Source: Desulfovibrio sp. A2
GTDB lineage: Bacteria > Desulfobacterota > Desulfovibrionia > Desulfovibrionales > Desulfovibrionaceae
Length of the DNA stretch: 64,000 nt
Direction of reading: 5' to 3'
NCBI RefSeq assembly: GCF_000226255.1
Contig: NZ_AGFG01000008.1
Span: forward strand, 26,616 to 90,615
The notes beneath the pieces are model-generated. The model saw only the letters and a program-made list of their open reading frames with translations. It had not been told where the DNA came from and ran no database searches. Each line of letters starts with the position of its first letter. The stretch's first letter is position 1. The position numbers and the translations under genes are program-made. Of the stretch, positions 17,210 to 27,400 are shown one piece after another.

Positions 17210-18460
17210 TCAGCCTTCGGCGTTCAGTTCCGGCGCGATCAGGTCGGCCAGCGTTTCGCGGCGGCGGATGCACCGCGCCGATGTGCCGTCCACCAGCACC
17301 TCGGCCGCGCGGGGGCGAGAATTATAGTTGGAACTCATGGAAAACCCGTAGGCCCCGGCAGAGAATACGGCCAGCAGGTCGCCGCGCCGCATGTCGGGCA
17401 GGATGCGGTCGCGCGCCAGAAAGTCGCCCGACTCGCAGATGGGCCCCACCACGTCGGCAGTGATTTCCCCTCGCCCGGCGGGCTTCACCTCGGCGATGCG
17501 ATGGTACGACTGGTACAGTGAAGGCCGCACGAGGTCGTTCATGGCCGCGTCCGCGATGATGAAGTTCTTGCTGGGCGTGGACTTGGTGTAGACCACCTCG
17601 CCCACCAGGATGCCCGCGTTGCCCGCGATGACCCGGCCCGGTTCGAGGATCAGCGACAGCCCCCTCCCGCGCAGCCGCGCGGACACCGCCTCGCCGAATT
17701 CCCTGGGATGGGGCGGGGTTTCCTCGCCGTAGGTAATGCCGAGACCGCCGCCAAGGTCCAGATGGGTGATGGGCAGCCCCAGGTCGCGCAGCCGCTCGTG
17801 GAAATCCAGCACCCTGTCCAGCGCCTCCAGGAACGGGGCCAGGGTGGTGAGCTGCGAGCCGATGTGGCAGTCGATGCCCACCGGGGTGACGTTGGGCAGG
17901 TCACGGGCCAGCAGATAGGCAGCCAGGGCCTGCTCCATGTCCAGCCCGAACTTGTTGTTGCGCATGCCCGTGGAGATGTACGGGTGGGTCTTGGGGTCCA
18001 CGTCGGGGTTGATGCGCACGCCGATGCGCGCGGTGCGCCCCATTTCGCCCGCCACGGCGTCGATGCGCTCCAGTTCCTGCACCGATTCGACGTTGAACAG
18101 CAGGATGCCCGCGTCCAGCGCGGCGCGGATTTCGTCGTCGCGCTTGCCCACACCGCTGTAGACGATGCGGTCCGGGGCCACCCCGGCGGCGAGCGCGCGG
18201 TGCAGTTCGCCCCCGGACACGATGTCCATGCCCGCGCCCAGTTCCGCCAGCAGGCGCAACAGGTGCACGTTGGAGTTGGCCTTTACCGAATAGCAGGTCA
18301 GGTGGGTAACGTCGGTGAACGCGCTGTCGAAGGCCTGGAAATGGCGGCGCAGCGTGGCTGAGGAATAGACGTATAGCGGCGTGCCGAAACGGGCTGCCAG
18401 TTCGCGCACCGGCACGTCTTCGGCGTGCAGTTCGCCCTCGTGGTACTGGAAATGGTGCAT
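17210..18460 (-). CDS. lysA: Diaminopimelate decarboxylase
   Basis: 416 aa PLP enzyme, last step of lysine synthesis (meso-DAP to L-lysine). N-terminal VRELAARFGTPLYVYS; PLP-binding Lys in LTCYSVKANSN; DCHIGSQL; glycine-rich phosphate loop DLGGGLGI; EPGRVIAGNAG; catalytic Cys in GPICESGDFLA; C-terminal AYGFSMSSNYNSRPRAAEVL. Start at 18460 has GGGAG nine bases upstream. It is the last gene of the leftward cluster headed by xerD. Together with dapL at 31458 it covers two steps of the DAP/lysine route within the window. Confidence 0.96.
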   Translation of the reverse strand: MHHFQYHEGELHAEDVPVRELAARFGTPLYVYSSATLRRHFQAFDSAFTDVTHLTCYSVKANSNVHLLRLLAELGAGMDIVSGGELHRALAAGVAPDRIVYSGVGKRDDEIRAALDAGILLFNVESVQELERIDAVAGEMGRTARIGVRINPDVDPKTHPYISTGMRNNKFGLDMEQALAAYLLARDLPNVTPVGIDCHIGSQLTTLAPFLEALDRVLDFHERLRDLGLPITHLDLGGGLGITYGEETPPHPREFGEAVSARLRGRGLSLILEPGRVIAGNAGILVGEVVYTKSTPSKNFIIADAAMNDLVRPSLYQSYHRIAEVKPAGRGEITADVVGPICESGDFLARDRILPDMRRGDLLAVFSAGAYGFSMSSNYNSRPRAAEVLVDGTSARCIRRRETLADLIAPELNAEG

Positions 18461-18602
18461 GCGATTCTCCCTGAAGTGGCGTGGGAACGGGCCGGGGACG
18501 GCGCATGCGGGCATGCCTGCCCAGCCTTGCCGTCCCCGGTCGTCGTGACCTTTCCCGATCGCTCTCGTCTCTGTCCGTTCCGGCGCGATCCGGCGTCCGC
18601 CG

Positions 18603-19160
18603 CTATGGCAGCACGATTTCGGTCTGCTGCTGGGGTGCGGCTTCCTCCACCGGCAGGTTGAAGCCCGGCGCGTTGGGGTCGGCCACCAGCGTCTGCACCT
18701 TGCTCAGGGCATGGGCGAAGCGGGTCAGCACGTTCACGCCCACCAGCCGCCAGCGGTAGGCCGGGGCCTTGCGGTCGGGGCACATGGTCATTTCCACGAT
18801 GGCGGTGGACTGCGGGGTAAGCTGCTTTTCCGGCCGGAATTCCTGGCGCGACGTGGCCTGGAAGGGGCAACCGGCGCAGCTGTCGCCCGCACCGTTGGCG
18901 GAGGCGTCCAGCGCCTGGATTTCCACGATGACCGAGGCCAGGTTGTCCACGTTGCCCTGGGCCTCGCCCCGCGCCACGATGCAGCCGTTGGCCGTGGCCG
19001 TTGCCGTGGCCGAACGCCAGGTGAACAGTTCGCGGTTGTCCTGCGGCACGGGCATGACCTTCTTGCCGCACGCGGCTCCCAGAACCAGCAGGCCGCACAG
19101 CGCGGCCACGGCCGCCATCCGGCGCAGGCGCGATGCCCGGGGGGCGGATGCGTCAATCAT
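18603..19160 (-). CDS. Putative lipoprotein of unknown function
   Basis: 185 aa. The basic N-terminus (RASRLRR) and hydrophobic core (AAVAALCGLLVLGAAC) lead to a lipobox-like LGAAC at about residue 30, so it is probably exported and lipidated. The rest is a soluble, possibly beta-rich domain with two cysteines in GDSCAGCPF and another in TMCPDRK; a CXXC pair could be redox-active or bind metal. No family recognised. Its ATG overlaps the end of mutS by 8 bases, with GGGAG inside the mutS 3' end, so translation is probably coupled. lysA begins 142 bases downstream. Confidence 0.7.
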   Translation of the reverse strand: MIDASAPRASRLRRMAAVAALCGLLVLGAACGKKVMPVPQDNRELFTWRSATATATANGCIVARGEAQGNVDNLASVIVEIQALDASANGAGDSCAGCPFQATSRQEFRPEKQLTPQSTAIVEMTMCPDRKAPAYRWRLVGVNVLTRFAHALSKVQTLVADPNAPGFNLPVEEAAPQQQTEIVLP

Positions 19161-22113
19161 TGTCGTCTCCCGGCGCTGCCGGGGGCTGGTCGGGAACGGT
19201 ATCTTCGGCATGGGCGGGGCCTCCCCAGAGCAGTTTCCATTCGTTGAGCAGTTGCAGCGCCCCCATGGGCGTCAGGTGGTCGGTGTCCAGGTCGCGCAGG
19301 GTGGTCAGCAGCGGGTGCGCCACCGGCATGGCCTGCCCCCCCAGCGCGGAGGGCATGACGCGCGGTTTCGCGGCCTGCTTCGGTTCCGGAATGTCCAGCC
19401 CCGGCAGTACGGCGCGCGCCGCGCGGGGGGCGTCGCCCCGGCCGTCGCGGGTCTTTTCCAGTTCGTGCAGCAGTTCCCGTGCGCGCTGTACCACCGGCTG
19501 CGGCACCCCGGCAAGCCGGGCCACCTCGATGCCGTAGCTGCGGTCGGACGGGCCGGGCACCAGACGGCGCAGGAACACGATTTCGCCCCCCCATTCGCGG
19601 ATGGCGATGTTCATGTTGTGCACGCCGGGGATGCGGCCTTCAAGCGCCGTCAGCTCGTGATAGTGGGTGGCGAACAGGGTGCGGATGGTGCCGCCCGCGC
19701 GGCGGGCCAGTTCTTCCACCACGGCCCAGGCCAGGGCCAGGCCGTCGAAGGTGCTGGTGCCGCGCCCTATCTCGTCTAGGATGACCAGGCTGCGCTTGCC
19801 CGCCTGGCGCAGGATGCGCGCGGTTTCCATCATTTCCACCATGAAGGTGGATTGCCCTTGGGCCAGGTTGTCCGATGCCCCCACCCGCGAGAACACCCGG
19901 TCGGCAATGCCCAGGCGCGCCTCGCGCGCGGGCACGAACGACCCCATCTGGGCCAGCAGGCAGATGATGGCCGTCTGGCGCAGCACCGTGGATTTACCGG
20001 CCATGTTGGGCCCGGTGATCAGCAGCAGCCGCCGTGCGTCGTCCATGCGCAGGTCGTTGGGAATGAAGTTGGCGCTGCCCTGCATGGCCTCCACCACGGG
20101 GTGGCGGCCTTCGCGGATCAGGACGTCGGTGTCCTGCGTCAGCACCGGGCGGGTCCAGTTCCAGCGGCGGGCCGTTTCCGCAAGGCTCTGCCAGTAGTCG
20201 AAGCCTGCCAAGAGATCGGCCATGAACAACACGCGGGGCCGCGCTTCGGACACGGTTTCGCGCAGTTTCTGGAACAGCTTGTACTCCAGCGACTTGCGCC
20301 GGTCGCTGGCCGAGACCAGCTTTTCCTCCAGTTCCTTCAGGCGCGGGGTGGTGAACCGTTCGGCGTTGGCCAGGGTCTGGCGGCGCACGAAATGCTCGGG
20401 CACGGTGTCCGAGGCGGAGCGCGAAAGCTCGAAGTAGTAGCCGAACACCCGGTTGAAGCCCAGCTTGAGCTTGGGCAATCCACTGGCGGTCTGTTCCTCC
20501 GCCAGCAGTTGTTGCAGCAGGTTCTCGCCGTGTTCGGTAAGGTCGAGCAGTTCGTCCAGTTCGGCGTGGAAGCTGGGGCGGAACAGCCCGCCTTCGGTCA
20601 CGAGATGGGGCGGGCTGTCCACCAGCGCACGCTCCAGCAGGTCGAAATAGTCGGACAGGTCATCCCAGCCCTTCAGGGCGGCGCGCAGGAAGGGCGGCTG
20701 GCCTTCGCCGCGTGCGTCGCCGTCGGTGGGGTAGTTGCCGGGGGCCACCTCGGGCCGTTCCAGCACGCCGCGCACCTTGGGCAGGGCGGCCAGGCTCTGG
20801 CGCAGGGCCACGTAGTCCTTGGGGGCGGCGCGGTTCAGGAAGATGCGCGTGGTCAGCCGTTCAAGGTCGTACACCTCGTTCAGGGCGGCCCGCAGGTTGC
20901 GCCGGGTGTCGTCGCGCTCGAACAGCCAGGTCACCGCCGCCTGGGTTTCCTCTATGGGGCCCATTTCGCGCCACGGGTGGCGCAGGCGCTCTTCCAGCAG
21001 GCGGCCGCCCATGGGGGTTTCGGTGTGGTCCAGCACGTGCCACAGCGTGCCCTGCCCCTTGCGGCCGTCCAGGCGGCGGAAGATTTCAAGGTTGCGTTCC
21101 GTCACCTCGTCCACGATGAGATGCCGCCCGAGGTTCAGCGGGCGGAACGGGGCAAGGTGGATGAGGTCCTGCTTCTGGGTCTGCACGATGTAGGCGAGTA
21201 ATGCCCCGCAGGCCCGGACCAGTTCATCCTTTCCTTCAAGGCCCAGCGCCCCGGTGTCGCGCACGTTCTGGGCGTGCAGCAGCCGTTCGGTGGCGGCCTT
21301 CAGGTCGAAGGGGGCGCGGCCCGGCACCCGCACCACCTGCGTGGACGTCAGCGACATGGACGCAGGCACCTGCGCGCCCTCGGGCACCAGCAGTTCGCGG
21401 GGCTGCATCTTGCGCACCCACTGCCACAGGTCCGCGGATTTCTTCGCGTGCAGGCCGGACCAGTCACCCGTGGAAAAATCGAGCCAGGCAAAGCCGCCCG
21501 CCTCTTTCTCGTCGTCCCAGTACAGCGCGCCCAGGTAGTTGTGGCCCTTGGCGTCGAGGTTGGCGTCCTCCACCACCGTGCCGGGGGTCAGCACGCGGGT
21601 GACGGCGCGCTTGACCAGCCCCTTGGCCTCGCGCGGGTCCTCTATCTGGTCGCACAGGGCCACCTTGAAGCCCTTTTCCAGCAACTGTGTGATGTACCCT
21701 TCCACCGAATGGTGGGGCACCCCGCACATGGGCACGCGCAGGTCGGCGTTGGGGTTGCGGCAGGTGAGGGCGATCTGCAGTTCGCGCGCGGCCGTTTCCG
21801 CATCGTCGAAGAACATCTCGTAGAAATCGCCCATGCGGTAGAGCAGCAGCGCGTCCGGGTGGTCTTCCTTGATGCGCAGGTACTGCTCGAACATGGGGGT
21901 GAGCTTTGACGGGTTGGCGCGGGCCATGGCCGCCGTGGTGGCCCCGGCAAGGCGCGATGCGCCGCGCGGGCTGCCGCCGGACGTGGCGGTGGACACGGCA
22001 TTACTGGACCCCGCAGAAGTGGGGCTGCACGCGCAGCCATCCCCGGCGGAGCCGTCCGGGGCATCGGCGGTTGCGTCGGACAGGGCGTGCGGAAGGGGGG
22101 AGGTGTCTGTCAT
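19153..22113 (-). CDS. mutS: DNA mismatch repair protein MutS
   Basis: 986 aa, long for MutS (about 850) because of a ~65-residue Ala/Ser-rich N-terminal leader. Mismatch-recognition domain: LTPMFEQYLRIKEDHPDALL and LYRMGDFYEMF (Phe of the FYE motif inserts at mismatches). Lever/clamp middle. ATPase: Walker A LLITGPNMAGKSTVLRQ, Walker B LVILDEIGRGTSTFDGLALA, then FATHYHEL. The C-terminal ~60 residues include the small dimer/tetramer region. Start chosen at the ATG 22113; a GTG at 22128 and an ATG at 21927 (MARANPSKLTP), which lacks a ribosome-binding site, are alternatives. No mutL is adjacent. Confidence 0.95.
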   Translation of the reverse strand: MTDTSPLPHALSDATADAPDGSAGDGCACSPTSAGSSNAVSTATSGGSPRGASRLAGATTAAMARANPSKLTPMFEQYLRIKEDHPDALLLYRMGDFYEMFFDDAETAARELQIALTCRNPNADLRVPMCGVPHHSVEGYITQLLEKGFKVALCDQIEDPREAKGLVKRAVTRVLTPGTVVEDANLDAKGHNYLGALYWDDEKEAGGFAWLDFSTGDWSGLHAKKSADLWQWVRKMQPRELLVPEGAQVPASMSLTSTQVVRVPGRAPFDLKAATERLLHAQNVRDTGALGLEGKDELVRACGALLAYIVQTQKQDLIHLAPFRPLNLGRHLIVDEVTERNLEIFRRLDGRKGQGTLWHVLDHTETPMGGRLLEERLRHPWREMGPIEETQAAVTWLFERDDTRRNLRAALNEVYDLERLTTRIFLNRAAPKDYVALRQSLAALPKVRGVLERPEVAPGNYPTDGDARGEGQPPFLRAALKGWDDLSDYFDLLERALVDSPPHLVTEGGLFRPSFHAELDELLDLTEHGENLLQQLLAEEQTASGLPKLKLGFNRVFGYYFELSRSASDTVPEHFVRRQTLANAERFTTPRLKELEEKLVSASDRRKSLEYKLFQKLRETVSEARPRVLFMADLLAGFDYWQSLAETARRWNWTRPVLTQDTDVLIREGRHPVVEAMQGSANFIPNDLRMDDARRLLLITGPNMAGKSTVLRQTAIICLLAQMGSFVPAREARLGIADRVFSRVGASDNLAQGQSTFMVEMMETARILRQAGKRSLVILDEIGRGTSTFDGLALAWAVVEELARRAGGTIRTLFATHYHELTALEGRIPGVHNMNIAIREWGGEIVFLRRLVPGPSDRSYGIEVARLAGVPQPVVQRARELLHELEKTRDGRGDAPRAARAVLPGLDIPEPKQAAKPRVMPSALGGQAMPVAHPLLTTLRDLDTDHLTPMGALQLLNEWKLLWGGPAHAEDTVPDQPPAAPGDDND

Positions 22114-22245
22114 GCCTCGTGTGTACACCGCGAACGGGTGGGGATGGAAGTACCGGCCGACGGGCCGGACGGAACAGCACCGCCAGCCACGACAACCGCC
22201 ATGCCGCGGCGTCCGGCCAGCGGGCGAAAGGCCGATGCAGTGCCC

Positions 22246-23394
22246 TCAGTCTTGCAGGGACATGCGGAACGTGGCCGAATGCCAGCTGCGGCAGCGCGGG
22301 CACACGCTGAAGGTGTGTTCGCGGCGCAGGCCGCAGGCCCCACACACGAAGCGCTTCACCTTGCGGGCGTGCTCGATGAAGTATTCCAGCTGGCTGCGGA
22401 ACACCGGCGACAGGTGCTGCTGCTCCATGGACAGCGAGAGCAACTCCAGCCGGGCGGCCCAGAAGTCGGGGCGCAGCACCATGGCCTTGGCCAGCCAGTT
22501 GCCTGCCTCTTCGCGGTTGCCGCAGCGCAGCAGGAACAGCGCGCCGTAGTATTGCAGCAGCAGGTCCGGCTCCAGCGCCTCCACGGCGGCAAGCACCGTG
22601 GCGCAGCGCTGTTCCTCGAAATCGGCCGTGCTGGACGCCCCGTTGCCAGCCCCGTTGCGGGGGGCAGGGGCTTCAAGTTCAAGCAATCCTTCAAGCAGCA
22701 GGAAACGAATGGAGGCGGGCACCCGCTCCAGGCCCTCGCGCAGCAGCTTGCCCGCGCGACGCCATTCGCCGGTGCGTGCCGCCATGACCAGCCGCGCCCG
22801 CCAGGCCTCCACCGCGCCGGGGTAGACCTTGACGGCTTTGGTCAGCAGTGCTTTCGCCTCGTCCGCGCGGCCGCAACGGTCCAGGTCTTCGGCGTGGCGC
22901 ACCATGTAATGGGCCTGCGCCGGGCGGTAGCCCAGGCGCGCGTACTGCGCGGCGGCTTCCTCGAAGGCCCCGCTGTCCGCGTGGAGCAGGGCCAGTTCGA
23001 AGGTGATCTGTTCCGGGTCGGCCCCGAGCGCCCGCGCCTCGTCAAAGGCCGCGAGCGCCCGGTCCATGACCCCGCCGCGCCGGTAGTCGCGCCCAAGTTC
23101 GAACAGGGCCCGCGCCTTGAACTGCGGGTCCAGCCCCGGCCGCACGATGAGGCTGCTGCGGATCTGCACGGCGCGTTCGATGTCGCCGCGCAGGCGGTAC
23201 AAGTTACCGAGGGCGAGGTAGATCTCCACCGCGTCCGGGTCGTTGCGCACCACCCGGCTCAGTTCCTGGATGGCCGACAGCGCATCGCGCGCGCCGGGAG
23301 ATTCGGCATCCGGCCCCATGGGCGAAAGGATGTCGGCGCGCCGGTGGCCCAGCAGCGTGCGCGCGCCCGCCTTCAGTCTGTCCAGCAGCGTCAC
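22246..23394 (-). CDS. lapB: LapB-type TPR protein with C-terminal rubredoxin-like knuckle
   Basis: 382 aa. Many tetratricopeptide repeats (for example VEIYLALGNLYRLRGDIERAVQ, KARALFELGRDYRRGGVMDRALAAFDEA) end in a metal knuckle FVCGACGLRREHTFSVCPRCRSW with two CXXC pairs, the LapB/YciM hallmark. LapB links LPS synthesis to FtsH-dependent turnover of LpxC. The N-terminal membrane anchor of E. coli LapB is not seen here; it may rely on LapA, encoded 10 bases upstream. Start is GTG with CGGAA before it. Fits the many LPS genes in the window. Confidence 0.88.
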   Translation of the reverse strand: MTLLDRLKAGARTLLGHRRADILSPMGPDAESPGARDALSAIQELSRVVRNDPDAVEIYLALGNLYRLRGDIERAVQIRSSLIVRPGLDPQFKARALFELGRDYRRGGVMDRALAAFDEARALGADPEQITFELALLHADSGAFEEAAAQYARLGYRPAQAHYMVRHAEDLDRCGRADEAKALLTKAVKVYPGAVEAWRARLVMAARTGEWRRAGKLLREGLERVPASIRFLLLEGLLELEAPAPRNGAGNGASSTADFEEQRCATVLAAVEALEPDLLLQYYGALFLLRCGNREEAGNWLAKAMVLRPDFWAARLELLSLSMEQQHLSPVFRSQLEYFIEHARKVKRFVCGACGLRREHTFSVCPRCRSWHSATFRMSLQD

Positions 23395-23404
23395 GGGGTT
23401 CCGC

Positions 23405-23800
23405 CTACCCGGCCTTGGCCGGGGTGGGCTCCGCGGCGGCCACGGGCGCGGGGGCGGGGGCGGCCACGGGTTCCGGGGCCTTGCGCGCGGCTTCCAGCGG
23501 CAGGTTGCGCAGCGAATTCAGTTCCTTTTCCAGCACGCGGATGCGCTTGTTGGCGCGGCGCAGGGCGGCACCGGCGCGCAGGCGGCTGACCATGAGCATG
23601 AGCATGGTGCACAGCGCGCCCAGCAGGAAGGCACACAGCACCATGAAATAGAACGGCAGCTCGATGGAACTCCACGCGGTGTCGAAGAACAGGTCGAGCT
23701 TCAGGGTGACGGCCTGCGACAGCACCGCGTTGTTCTGCACGAAGAACATCATGGAGATGAAGAACACAAGCACCAGAACGAGAACCTTGACGAAGCGCAT
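23405..23800 (-). CDS. lapA: LapA-domain membrane protein
   Basis: 131 aa. Two transmembrane helices (residues ~3-20, VKVLVLVLVFFISMMFFVQN, and ~48-70, PFYFMVLCAFLLGALCTMLM), a short basic coiled coil (LRRANKRIRVLEKELNSLRN), then an Ala/Pro tail. This matches LapA (DUF1049), the partner of LapB in LPS assembly. A perfect AAGGAGG lies five bases before the ATG. Gaps of only 10 bases on both sides (HIT gene and lapB) show an operon. Confidence 0.88.
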   Translation of the reverse strand: MRFVKVLVLVLVFFISMMFFVQNNAVLSQAVTLKLDLFFDTAWSSIELPFYFMVLCAFLLGALCTMLMLMVSRLRAGAALRRANKRIRVLEKELNSLRNLPLEAARKAPEPVAAPAPAPVAAAEPTPAKAG

Positions 23801-23810
23801 GTCGGCCTCC

Positions 23811-24308
23811 TTACCGTCCCGCTTGGGGCAGGCGGTCGAACAGGGGTTTCAGGGCATGATACGTGGAATGCAGATGCTCGGGAATGACCCGGGTTTCGCT
23901 CATCACCGCCATGAACGACGAATCGCCGTTCCAGCGCGGTACGAGATGGAAATGCAGGTGTTCACGGATGCCCGCCCCGGCGGCCTCGCCCAGGTTGAGC
24001 CCGATGTTGATCCCCTGCGGGCTGAAGCGCTGGCGCAGGATGGTGGTGCAGGTCTGGAGCAGGTCCATCATTTCGTGGGCCTCTTCCGGCTCCAGCGCGG
24101 CCAGGTCCATCACGTGCCGGAACGGCGTGACCATGAGGTGCCCGTTGTTGTACGGAAATTTGTTCATGATCACGAAATTGTGCCGTCCGCGATGCAGCAC
24201 GAGGCGCGCCTCGTCCTCGCCGGTGTGTTCGGGCAGGCAGAACACGCAGCTGTCGGGCTTGGGGCCCAGAATGTAGTCGAGGCGCCACGGCGCCCAAAGC
24301 GTTTCCAT
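23811..24308 (-). CDS. HIT family protein (AP4A phosphorylase-like)
   Basis: 165 aa. The histidine triad HLHFHLVPRW near residue 115, CVFCLPEHTGEDEARLVLHRG with a CXXC zinc pair, and PYNNGHLMVTPFRHV define the HIT superfamily, in the branch of bacterial Ap4A phosphorylase-like and HIT nucleotide hydrolases. It would split dinucleotide or nucleotide-phosphoramidate substrates. METLWAPWRLDYIL is the family's usual N-terminus, which supports the ATG at 24308. Lies 10 bases before lapA. Confidence 0.9.
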   Translation of the reverse strand: METLWAPWRLDYILGPKPDSCVFCLPEHTGEDEARLVLHRGRHNFVIMNKFPYNNGHLMVTPFRHVMDLAALEPEEAHEMMDLLQTCTTILRQRFSPQGINIGLNLGEAAGAGIREHLHFHLVPRWNGDSSFMAVMSETRVIPEHLHSTYHALKPLFDRLPQAGR

Positions 24309-24499
24309 GATCCGTTCCGTCTCCTGAATGCCCGTGCGCGCCACTGTTTGTGCGCATGCGCAACGTGCCGTATTTCCGATTGAAATTCCGTCGGTCTGTT
24401 GTGCTTACACCCTCGGGCCTTGCGGGGCAAGGGGGGCGGGCCGCCAGGGCCGTGTTTGCGGAGCGCGGGGGCCTGCATTTTGCCGTTGGTCAGGGGGCG

Positions 24500-27400
24500 T
24501 CATTTCGTGGTGGTGCCGTCCCTGGCCGGGGAAGCGCTGTTGTCCGGCCCGTCCGCGTCGTCCTCTCCACCCGTGGGGTCAGGCACGTCAGCCACACTAG
24601 GCGCGTCTGGGCCGCTCCCCCCGTTACGCCCGTCAATTCCGCCCGCCGCGTGCCGCCCGTTGTGCATGTCCCGCCATTCCGGCGGCCGGGAACGGCCGCG
24701 CGCCGCGCCTGCCTGGCCCTGCGCCACGCAGGCGGCTTCCGCGTCTTCGCCGTCGGCGCCCGCGCCACCAAGGGCAAGCGCCTCGCGCGCGGTTTCCTCG
24801 CGCAGCAGTTCGTGCGCCAGGTCCAACTGCGCTGCGCGGGTGCGGGCCACCCCGTCCAGCTTGGCGGCCAGCACCCGGCGCAGCACCCGGCCGTAGGCCG
24901 GGCCCGCCGGAATGCCCATGGCCAGCAGGTCGTTGCCGGTGATGTCGGGCGCTTCGCCGCGCAGGCGGGTGAGGTAGTGCGAGATGTGCTTGCGCGCGTC
25001 TTCGGTCTTGGCGCGGGCCATCAGGTACAGGATACCCTCCGGGGCGATGGGCGAGAGCAGGTTGTTCAGGCCGCTCATGGAACCGTCGCGCTGCATCCAC
25101 AGGTTGAGCAGGTTGTACGCCTCGCGCACGTTCTCGCGCAGGGTCAGGAAGTCCTGGCGCACCTTGCGCGAGAAGGCCAGCCTGTCGGTGACGGCGGCCA
25201 CGTCCAGGTATTTTCCGTTGCCGCACAGCCCCAGCAGGTAGAGCACCCATGGTTCCGGCGCGGGCGAAAGGTACAGCAGCCGGTACCAGTGCAGCACCCG
25301 TTCCAGTTCGGTCAGCACGTCCATCTTGGCCGGATTCAGCTTGAGCAGGGGGTGAACGAGGCGCAGGATGTCGAAGTCCTCCATGCGCCGGATGCACGGC
25401 AGGGGGGACTTTTCGTCGAAGATCAGCTTCAGTTCGTGGAACAGCCGCGCGCCGGACAGCTTGTCCACCATGCCCAGCTGCAGGGCGTTCTTGATGAGCC
25501 GCTCGGTCTGCGCGCCGATGCGGAAGTCGTAGCGCTTCTCGAAGCGGATGGCGCGCAGGATGCGGGTGGGGTCTTCCACGAACGACAGTGAGTGCAGCAC
25601 GCGGATGGCCTTGTCCTTCATGTCGCGCTGCGCGCCGAAGAAGTCCACCAGCCGCCCGAAGTGGGCGGTGTTGATCTGCACGGCCTGGGCGTTGATGGTG
25701 AAGTCGCGCCGGTAGAGGTCCATCTTTATGGACGACAACTCCACCGTGGGAAGGGCGGCCGGGTATTCATAGTATTCCAGGCGGGCCGTGGCCACGTCGA
25801 TGCGCTGTTCCGGCCGGGCGGCGGCACGGTGGGCCGCCTCCGCCGTGGAATCGTCGGATGCCGCGCCCCCGGCGGGCGGGGTCTGCGGGGCGTGCTCGGA
25901 CAGAGGGGCGGAGGGCGCGCCCTGGGCATCCCCTCCGTTGCGCTCGGCCGGGCCCTTGCCGCCGCGCGTCCTTTCCGATTCCCACGCGGGAAAGATGACC
26001 ACGGCGGTCTTGAACTTGTGGTGCGCGCGCATGCGCCCGCCCAGTTCGTCGGCCAGGGCGCGGGCAAAGGCGATGCCGTCGCCTTCCACCACCACGTCAA
26101 GGTCAAGGTTCGGCCGTCCCAGCAATATGTCGCGCACGAAGCCGCCCACGGCGTACACCGGCACGCCCAGCCTGTCGCCCAGTTGGCCCGCCAGTTCCAG
26201 CAGACGAAAGTGGGTGTCGGGCAGGCGTTCCTGCAACAGGGAGCGGATGTTCCTCTCCCGGCGCGATTCGGGCAGCAGCGTTTCCGGGATGCGGGCCGGT
26301 TCCTCGACCAGGGTGTTGATGAGGTCGGTGCGGGTGATGACCCCCACCACCTCGCCGGTCTCGTCGCCATCGTCGACGGCGGCCGGGGCCGGGCGGTCGA
26401 TGCCGTAGCTGCCCGCCAGATGCGGCGCGGCCACCCGGTCCACCACGGGCACCAGGCGCTGGCGCAGCCCCACGATGATTTCCATGACTTTGTACAGGTC
26501 TTCGTCCGGGGTCACGGTCTGCACGCGGCGCTGCATGTACTCGATGACGCCCATGTGCCCCAGCCCGTGCGATATGGCCCGCGCGGCGGTCTGCTGTTCC
26601 AGGTACCCCACGCACCGCCGGGTGCCCGCGGCGAACACGGGCACGGCCTTCAGGCCGTAGCGGGTCATGGTTTCCTCCGCGTCGGCGATGGAGCGGTCGT
26701 CGTCCACGCCCACCACCGGCGAGGACATCAGGTCGCGCACCCGCATCTGCGGGTTGACCGCCGAGAAGAGCAGGGCGAACAGTTCGTCGCGCACCTGCTG
26801 CAAGGTCTTGTCCTTGACCGAGGCGGAGGCCGCGTAAGGGTGGCCGCCACCGCCGAGCGATACGCACACCTGGGCCACGTCCACCTCGGGCAGGCGGCTG
26901 CGGGCCACCACCTGTACCCTGTCGCCCATGCGGCACAAGGCGAACAGCACCTTGATGTTCTCCATGTCCATCATCTTGTGGGCCAGCAGCGCGAAGTCGC
27001 CCATGTAGGTTTCCATGGACGCCTCGGCGATGGTCACCAGCGCGCCGTTGATGTCGTGGGTGGTGGCCGATTCGAGCAGGGCGTTCAGGATGCCCACCTG
27101 TTCGCTGGTCAGGTCGCGGGCGATGAGTTCGGCGATGGCGTTCAGGTCCATGCCCTGCGTCTTCAGCCAGCCCGCCGCGGCAAAGTCGTGCTCGGTGGTG
27201 GAGGCGAAGGAGAACGAGCCGGTGTCCTCGAAGATGCCGAGGCCGAGCATGGTGGCCTCGTCGCGCGTCAGGGTCAGCCCGCGTTCGCGGATTTCGGCCA
27301 CGATGATGGCCGTGGTGGAGCCCCACGGCAGCACCCGGCTGAACGCGGCGGGAATGTCCTCGTCGGTGTCGGGGTGATGGTCCCAGAGATGCACGGTGAC

